Assembly (NCBI GenBank): GCA_903813345.2
Contig: CAIIXF020000011.1
Location: 29,816,166-29,880,165, forward strand
Source of the DNA: Owenia fusiformis
Lineage: Eukaryota > Annelida > Polychaeta > Sabellida > Oweniidae
Direction: 5' to 3'
Length of the DNA: 64,000 nucleotides
The translations under genes were made by a program, and so were the position numbers. Position 1 is the first letter of the stretch. Each line of letters starts with the position of its first letter. Positions 57,989 through 64,000 of the stretch are shown one piece after another. Below the pieces are notes generated by a model that worked only from the letters and a program-made list of their open reading frames with translations, was not told the DNA's origin and searched no databases.

Positions 57989-59092
57989 CAGGGTGGGCCA
58001 AAAAAATTTGCAACTTTTTTAAAAGGCTAGAAAAGTATCAAAACATAAGGGTATTGCCATAAAAAATTATTTACAGAAACTTAAGGATAGGCATATTTTA
58101 CCAGTCAAATGCTAAAGCTAAAACTGGCTTCAAATTTTTTTGTCAGATCTTTGAATATCAATGGTCAATTGTTCATGTGTCCGAGATTTACCATTTTTCC
58201 TAGAAAATGTGACTTTCTATGATTTTATGTACTGATCAACAATAATACATTCATAATGTTCACTAAGTCTGCTACAATCTTGGATAACTGTTTAAACAAT
58301 GTCTACCTCAATGTCTAGTTTATATCAGTATCTAGTCACTATGGTATTATGTTATATTGTATTTATTAATTATCTATTAAACAAATGTTCTATGCACCCC
58401 CCTTTCACCTTCCCTATCGCTCCCAGCCATCGGGCAAAAGTCACTTTGGAATATCTGGAGGAGAATAAGCCTTGATTCATTAGTCCTGATGAATGGCTGC
58501 CAAATACCCCAGATGCCAACTCCTGTGACTATCACCATTGGGGGCACCTGGAGCAGCATATTGCAGTTAATGAAGTTAAACTATTGTTAAACTAAAAGAA
58601 GTTCTGCAGGAGAAGTGGAGAGAACTGCCACAAGAATCGCTGGATCGTGCCATTGACCAGTTCCGCCCATGTCTCCTTGCGCACTGTAGAGAAGGTGAAA
58701 GGTGGATGCATAGAATTTGTTTAATAAATAATCAATAGATACATAATATCATAGTGACTAGATACTGATATAAACTGTACTAGACAATAGACATTGGTTG
58801 AACATTTATTCAAGATTGTAACAGATTTAGTGAACGTAATGAATGTGTTATTGTTGATCACATAAATGAAGCATTTTCTAGGAAAAACGGTAAATCTCGG
58901 ACACATGAACAATAGACCATTGATATTCAAAGATCTGACAAAAAAAATTGATGTCAAGTTTAGCTTTAGTATTTAAATGGTAAAATATGCCTATCCTTAA
59001 GTTTCTGTAAATGATTTTTTATGGCAATACCCTTATGTTTTGATACTTTTCTAGCCTTTTAAAAAAGTTGCAAAATTTTTTGGCCCACCCTG
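57989..59092. mobile_element. Mariner-type foldback with transposase remnant, 1.1 kb
   Basis: TA-flanked. Left end CAGGGTGGGCCAAAAAAATT; right end in reverse complement CAGGGTGGGCCAAAAAATTT. The arms are nearly mirror images for about 390 bases (GGCTAGAAAAGTATCAAAAC, AAACTTAAGGATAGGCATAT, CATTGATATTCAAAGATCTG and their complements). The central 310 bases hold the transposase C-terminus described separately. The innermost part of the left arm (TCTATGCACCCCCCTTTCAC) is an inverted copy of the last coding bases of that transposase. Confidence 0.93.
58446..58725 (+). pseudogene. C-terminal fragment of a mariner/Tc1-type DDE transposase
   Basis: The plus strand reads LEYLEENKP, stop, FISPDEWLPNTPDANSCDYH + HWGHLEQHI. 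After a frameshift near 58,590 it reads LKEVLQEKWRELPQESLDRA + IDQFRPCLLAHC. The block W-x-P-(N)-(S/T)-PD-x-N-x-x-(D)-Y-x-x-W-G-x-L-E, followed by a helical tail with LDRAIDQFRPRL, is the C-terminal part of IS630/Tc1/mariner-superfamily transposases. The stop, the frameshift and the missing N-terminal DNA-binding and first catalytic Asp regions show it is dead. It lies between inverted arms and cannot have mobilised this element itself. The minus frame 58,377-58,559 is a shadow. Confidence 0.85.
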
Positions 59093-59093
59093 T

Positions 59094-59885
59094 ATATACT
59101 TGAGATCATTCCTGTCAATCAGAGGAATCAAAAACCCACAAAATCATAAAGTTTATGAATTTTGTTTTATATCAGGCTTAAGTGAAATAACCTCTAAATT
59201 TCGCTAGGATGAAATAAATTTGGGAATTTCGTTGTATCATGCTCGAGTAAGATTTAAGAATAGACAGACAGAGGGACGGATGGAGAGATGAATGGAAGGA
59301 AGGAAGTACAAACGGACGGAAGGACAGACAGACTGAGACAAGTGGGTAATAATAAAAGATCACCAACACATAAACAAAAGTAAACAATAAGCATCTAATA
59401 AGATTGTCCTATTATGGGCACAATTAAAATTTAAAAAACATTGGTTGGGGGAAAATTGCTCAATTATTTGTGATGAGACACAAGCCTTCATAACTAAGAT
59501 CAAACATCCTCTAATGAGCCAAAATTTAGACGACTATTCATTATTTTTCCCATTCTAATGTTTCCTCCTACCACTGAAGCTAGAAAAAGTGATCTTGTCT
59601 CATACAGGCACAGTATTTTTAGACAGTTAAGACGTACTACTCATTTTTATATGTCGCGTTAGTGTATTTTTAGACATGGACAACAACCAGACCAGACAAC
59701 TAATCTAAAGAGTCAATATAATCCATGTTTGTATGAAAAGTTGTTAATAACCATAAACAGACATAATCTGCACTTTTAGCAACACTCAACTTGTATTTGT
59801 GAATGCAATGACCGACTTCTAGCATTATCCTATTTATTTTCAAAAATTAACCCGTCATTTTGAAGTTGAAATAATGAACAACCCC
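59094..59885. other. Gene-free stretch with GGAC/GGAA microsatellite
   Basis: A degenerate tetranucleotide run at 59,262-59,340 (GACGGATGG, GGAAGGAAGG, GGACGGAAGGACAGACAGAC). The minus frame 59,178-59,387 translates it and is not a gene. Confidence 0.6.
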
Positions 59886-59888
59886 TTA

Positions 59889-60299
59889 GGGGAGGCATCA
59901 AAAGTTCGATGTCGGATAGAAAACTAAATAAATCTAGTTAGGGGGGGAGGGGGTTCAAACCCATTTCAGTTTGCTATCCGACAAATTTCAACATTTCAAA
60001 TTTTTGGCAATTTCAACGCAGAATGCCTTGGAATGGTTTAAAAATAAAGATTTTACCTGATGCTTTCTTCGTCAAGATCATTCCAATGGATTATATTCTA
60101 TCAATAGTTGTTAAAAGCCGCAAATTACGATAGGAATTAACAAAAACTAGATCGTGTTTAGCAATAATTTTTCAAATTCTCAAACCGGAAGTAAGCGATC
60201 AACTTTCACGGTATTTAGTTTTGGGGGGGAGGGGGGGGTCTGAGTCAAAACTAGATTTATTTAGTTTCCGATCCGACATCGAACTTTTGATGCCTCCCC
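59889..60299. mobile_element. PIF/Harbinger-type MITE, 411 bp, TTA target duplication
   Basis: TTA directly precedes and follows the element. The ends are perfect inverted repeats, GGGGAGGCATCAAAAGTTCG, continuing ATGTCGGAT, then (after a 2-base difference) AACTAAATAAATCTAGTT, about 50 bases in all. Poly-G runs (about 59,941 and 60,223) stand just inside both ends. A 3-bp TWA duplication and G-rich termini are the Harbinger signature. It has no coding capacity. Confidence 0.88.
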
Positions 60300-60572
60300 T
60301 TAGTTGATGAACAGTGATTGCATGATTTTTTAAGCCACTGTAACGATAAACTATAGTAAAACCGCTCTGTTGAATTAGCGAAAAGATAATAAGTCATTGT
60401 TACTTGCTGCTAAATAGGCAAATTAACCTGTTATTTAGGTCTGCGTTTGTGTTTGATGCGATAGCTTGCAGCAAATGGGATGCACTTAAAGTACTATTCA
60501 TATTCAAATGAGTTTGCCATCAAATTGCAATTAACCCAGTAGCGAATACAAGCTCAGTCAGTCCCTGCAGTA

Positions 60573-60672
60573 CAGTAAAACCTGTAAAGTGGAACACCTC
60601 TGTAAGTGGAACACCTCCATAAGTAGAACACTTTTCAAAAGTCCCCTAACCTGTTAACTTATTGTAAAACTG
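60573..60672. mobile_element. MITE, CAGTAAAACCTGT-end family (copy 6)
   Basis: Starts CAGTAAAACCTGTAAAGTGG and ends TTATTGTAAAACTG, TA-flanked. Interior GTGGAACACCTC words are closest to copy 1 at 615. Confidence 0.75.
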
Positions 60673-60733
60673 TATATACTGTATATACTAGATATAGTAA
60701 TATAATTGTCCCCGATTCACATACATGTTGTTG

Positions 60734-61178
60734 GATAAAGCTCGCCAATTAATATATAAATAACTATTGTTAATATAAATATAATATTGTTTGTATATTT
60801 TTGTCAATGCTCATTGTTCACGTTTTTAAATTATATAATATGTATCATACTAAGAATATCATTTTTTTGTTTTGAATGGATAGTTTTAAAAGTTTTTTAA
60901 GTGTAGGGGAAGATGAGATATCTAAACCAAGGGATAAATACATTTGTAGAACATTAGATAATGCTCACCAATTAATATATAAATAACTATTGTTAATAGA
61001 AATATAATATTGTTTGTATATTTTTGTCAATGCTCATTGTTCACATTTTTTAATCATACAAAGTAATATGTATTATACTTAGGATATCCTCTGATTTTGA
61101 GTGACATCGTTTTTATTCAAATTGATAGTAATAAAAGTTTTATAATCTGAACCAAGGGATAAATACACATGTAGAACA
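60734..61178 (+). repeat. 221-bp tandem duplication
   Basis: Two head-to-tail copies, recognisable from GCTC(G/A)CCAATTAATATATA at 60,742 and 60,963, through TTTGTCAATGCTCATTGTTC, to CCAAGGGATAAATACA and GTAGAACATTAG. The first 110 bases are nearly identical; the rest is more diverged. Confidence 0.9.
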
Positions 61179-61194
61179 TTAGCTTTTCAAAATG

Positions 61195-61665
61195 TCATTC
61201 AATCTACTCATTGGTATCAATATTTGCACTCAATTGCTGCACTCACTTGTCTATATATTGATTTCAATTCTGATAGATAAAGATAATTTTACTCAAAATT
61301 ATTGGATATCCTATGAATGTTAGAGAGAGTGCTACAAATACACAGGTCAGGGAAAAAATTGTTTTGTATGTATATATTGTTCCAAGTTCTGTAAAGAATT
61401 GGTATCGATATGGCGAACTGTATTGAACACATGTTTCTCTTAAACCAGTCGTCAAAAAACGCTGAAAATTTTACACATCGTCAATTTAATGATCATCTTT
61501 TGAATGGTAACAGTTTCATTTGAAAAAATATATATAGAGAAAACACACTTCTTTTGTTCTCAGTATTATATGTTCAGAATGAAATGGAACATCTATCCGA
61601 ACCTCATTGGAACAAAATGACATATACACAACATTAGGTCTCTCAATATTGTAATTGTACAAAGG
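61195..61665 (-). repeat. Dispersed repeat Q (copy 2, inverted)
   Basis: In reverse complement it carries the same landmarks as 3,440-3,740 (TTGTTCCAATGAGGTTCGGA, GACTGGTTTAAGAGAAA), then continues to a GGATATCC block and a degenerate foldback (TGGTATCAATATTTGCAC / ATATTGATTTCAAT) related to 21,119-21,250. Together these suggest that repeat Q and the 21.1-kb foldback are two ends of one larger element. The minus frame 61,264-61,455 is part of the repeat. Confidence 0.6.
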
Positions 61666-62186
61666 AAAGTTTGGTTTTTAAAAAAGTATCTTGTTAATGA
61701 AACAATCAGTTTACTTCAAATTTTATCTATTTTGGGGGTTTCGTTTTAATTTTTTGAATATTTTTTGTTCAAGGACAACTGAAATAGGTTTTCTCAACTT
61801 GCAACTACAAAAATGAAGTTTTCTTCATTGTACGCCCAACGTAGGGTTCTTGCGATAGCCATTATAATAATCATTATTGTAATGAAATTAACTGATCAAT
61901 CAGATTGGCCCCCACGTGATTAGTAACGTCATACATAATATATAGTTTTGGTTAATTGGTTCCTTGGTAATCACGACGTCATGGCAACCATATGATTGTT
62001 GTGTCATAACAACAAATATTGCTTATTAAGCAGCTATAAGGATCGTTAGAGTGAAATAATTTTCACAATACTGATGAGAAAACATGTCAAAATATATTTA
62101 TCAAAAAATTATATTGATTCTTTTAGGTCAAAAACACCATTTCATATCTGCTTTAAACATGTTAAGTGAACCAAATTTTCCTTTGT
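61666..62186. other. Gene-free stretch
   Basis: No feature recognised. Confidence 0.5.
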
Positions 62187-62475
62187 GTAACTAGAAAATG
62201 TTGTATATGCTATTCTGTTCCAACAAGGTTCGGAAAGATCTTTTATTTCATTCTCAAGAATTGGTAGAAAGGAACACAAATTGATCTAAAAAACAAAAAT
62301 TGTGCACAAAAACAATAATATTAATAAATATATATAAATAATTTTTGCATTTAATTGTTGTCAATCAGTAATAAAGGAAAGTATTTTTAAGGAACGTTTT
62401 GAATAATTGATTTGAGGGAAAAACAATGTTGAATTTAGTTCACCATATCAATACCAATCCTTTGGAATGTTATTG
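62187..62475 (+). repeat. Dispersed repeat Q (copy 3, partial)
   Basis: Matches the outer parts only: AATGTTGTATATGCTATTCTGTTCCAACAAGGTTCGGAAAGAT at the start and TTCACCATATCAATACCAAT at the end. The middle is unrelated. It faces copy 2 across about 520 bases, forming a loose inverted pair. Confidence 0.5.
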
Positions 62476-62549
62476 TGCATTACTTCTATAAGTATGGATA
62501 TAAAACTAGAAATCGGCAACTGCACAAAGTAGTCAATCCAAAAGAACAA

Positions 62550-62906
62550 AAAAAAAATATTCATGAATCTTTTTTAACTTTAAGGAGGTCATTGAAGGTC
62601 AAATCTAAAGTCAGGTTTGAACTTGTACATGATTTTGAAAAAAACATATGGTCAATTTGAAGCAAGTTTGAAAAATACCTTTTTGACCTTTTTTACCTTG
62701 AGAAGGTCATTGACGGTCAAATCTGAAATCTAAAGTCAGACTTAAGAGAACTTGTAGATGATTTTGAAAAGTCAGTCTAAACAGTACTTGTTAAGTTCTT
62801 GGAAGTTGTAAGGTTTTCTTACCAGAAACTTGTTACAACAAACTTGTTACAGACACCGACCACTGTCCGGAAAAAAAGTTGGAGACCATAACAATATGTC
62901 AGCTAG
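62550..62906 (+). mobile_element. TGACCT-array element (copy F, head lost)
   Basis: About two units (AAGGAGGTCATTGAAGGTCA, GTCAATTTGAAGCAAGTTTG, TTTTTGACCTTTTTTACCTT + GAGAAGGTCATTGACGGTCA), then the fixed core-tail junction (GTCTAAACAGTACTTGTTAA) and the tail ACCATAACAATATGTCA. The tail is cut short, and the head of the next copy follows at once. Confidence 0.8.
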
Positions 62907-63082
62907 AACAAGGCATTGACATGCAAAATGTCATCACCAGCCATTTGTTGCAGGAGTTGAATGCCAAACACCAACCGCCAAATGCTGAATATCAACCAAC
63001 GAACCCCAAAACCAACTGATGACTACTGCCCCAGAATAGTTGGAGACTATTACAATGCCACTGATGCTGCTGGTGGTAGGAT
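62907..63082 (+). mobile_element. TGACCT-array element (copy G, core-less)
   Basis: The head ACAAGGCATTGACATGCAAA + ATGTCATCACC is directly followed by the CCAACCGCC-type tail and a degraded terminal hairpin (TGCCACTGATGCTGCTGGTGGTAG). There are no TGACCT units. It is inserted into or joined to copy F. Confidence 0.75.
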
Positions 63083-63700
63083 AATAAGTAATTGCAAAAA
63101 TGCTTTCACATTTTCAATATTTTTTCTGAAACTCTTAGATTTTCATACAAGAATTTTTGTATAAGATATTCTGACTATAAAAAGGCATTCTGACTCTGAA
63201 TGACAATTATAGAAAAAAATCAGTGATTTAGTATGCTCACAAATTTACCAAAGTATTTTCATGTAATTATTACCCTGACAAATCATAATTAAGCTCAAAA
63301 ACACAATGATATAATGCTCAACAAAGAAATTGATTCCTCTAAATTGCCTGTATAATTTGCTTATGGCTTCAGCTGTTTGTCTTTGAATTTAGATGGGAAA
63401 TAGATACTTAAAATGGAGAAATAATACAATTTGACATAAGATGTTGTAGTTGTTTAGCCATTACTCATTCACAATGGGTGTTTTCTAGCTAATTTCAATA
63501 TTGTCATATTTGCATAGGATGCCGGCTGCTTTTAATAGACATGTTGTAGATGAGATTTCATTCAGTCAGAAGCTCTATAAAATAAAAATTGTCAAAATTA
63601 ACATATCCAGGCTCTAAAATTATGAAAAGTTGTTTATTTGATGTTAGCCTAATTAGTTAAAATTGTCTGACCTTGAAGGTTTGAAGAAGCCTTATTATTA
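63083..63700. other. Gene-free stretch
   Basis: No feature recognised. Confidence 0.5.
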
Positions 63701-64000
63701 TATCATTGCTAGAATTTGTGTCCTTTGATTGGCTGATTCAGTACCATGTGATCAAAAATACCAAAGCGTATTTCACAGCTCCCTAAATTTTTGAATTATA
63801 AAGGACATATTGCCCGGCGTATTGCCCGCCCGGGAATTCTGAATCGTCCCGTTTCGTCCATTACAGTTGTGACGTGCATTAAAATGGCAGATGGAAAAAG
63901 ATTTAAAAATCTGAATTCCGATGAATAGAACGACATCTTGAGGGATGTGCATTCTAAAAACACCATTAAATAAACGGGAAAGTCATGGAACATTTTCAAG
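63701..64000 (+). pseudogene. Promoter and N-terminus of a DUF3504/Crypton-like ORF, cut by window end
   Basis: A CG-richer upstream block with GATTGGCTGATTCAGTACCA (inverted CCAAT), GCCCGCCCGGGAATTCTGAA and GTGACGTGCATT (CRE-like TGACGTGC) leads to an ATG at 63,884. The frame reads MADGKRFKNLNSDE, stop, NDILRDVHSKNTIK, stop, TGKSWNIFK to the last base. RF-x-x-L-(N/T)-x-x-(E/D)-(I)-x-x-(L)-x-x-x-x-SKNT-x-x-x-(T)-x-x-(S)-W is the N-terminal helical domain of tyrosine-recombinase-like (Crypton/KIAA1958/DUF3504) proteins as I know them. Two in-frame stops indicate decay. The rest lies beyond the window. The minus frame 63,796-63,999 is a shadow. Confidence 0.6.

Overview
The window looks like nuclear DNA of a marine invertebrate. 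It is AT-rich and gene-poor, and dense with small non-autonomous DNA transposons. It has intronless metazoan-type genes and AT-rich TGACCT/AGGTCA-bearing repeats of a kind I associate with lophotrochozoan (mollusc-like) or cnidarian genomes. I cannot fix the phylum from the sequence alone. Nothing bacterial, organellar or viral is visible, and I found no tRNA, rRNA or CRISPR array.

Only two convincing intact protein genes are present. At 24,014-25,447 (+) is a 477-residue type II membrane protein whose lumenal part looks like a five-bladed beta-propeller of the mannosyl-phosphorylase/transferase (GH130/GT108-like) kind. At 54,432-55,640 (+) is a 402-residue rhodopsin-class GPCR, probably near the melanocortin/S1P/cannabinoid/adenosine (MECA) group, with several family-defining residues replaced. 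Upstream of it lie a good TATA box (52,478), a spliced leader exon with an AG|GTAAGA donor, a TTGTTGCAG acceptor at 53,504, and a 34-bp minisatellite carrying a CAGCTG E-box in nearly every unit.

Most of the rest is mobile-element debris. 5.5-6.3 kb: Penelope-type reverse transcriptase relic (-). 46.8-47.9 kb: LINE endonuclease/RT relic (+). 29.4 and 63.9 kb: first-exon relics of tyrosine-recombinase/DUF3504-like ORFs. 21.6-22.2 kb: hAT-type element with a perfect 8-bp target duplication. 59.9-60.3 kb: Harbinger-type MITE with TTA duplication. 34.3, 52.9, 56.4 and 58.0-59.1 kb: TA-flanked mariner-type foldbacks, the last still holding the C-terminus of its transposase. Six small elements share CAGTAAAACCTGT ends. 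A 2.2-kb foldback lies at 26.5-28.7 kb.

The most distinctive component is a repeat family with copies at 4.3, 7.0, 19.0, 30.9, 35.7-37.6, 62.5 and 62.9 kb. It has a fixed head and a fixed tail that ends in a hairpin. Between them are zero to about twelve tandem units of roughly 130-160 bp, packed with nuclear-receptor half-sites (AGGTCA) arranged as DR4 and as TCAAGGTCA monomer sites. The 35.7-37.6 kb copy carries several dozen half-sites and is the best candidate in the window for something not described before. Whether it is functional or is only satellite-like growth inside a transposon cannot be decided from sequence.
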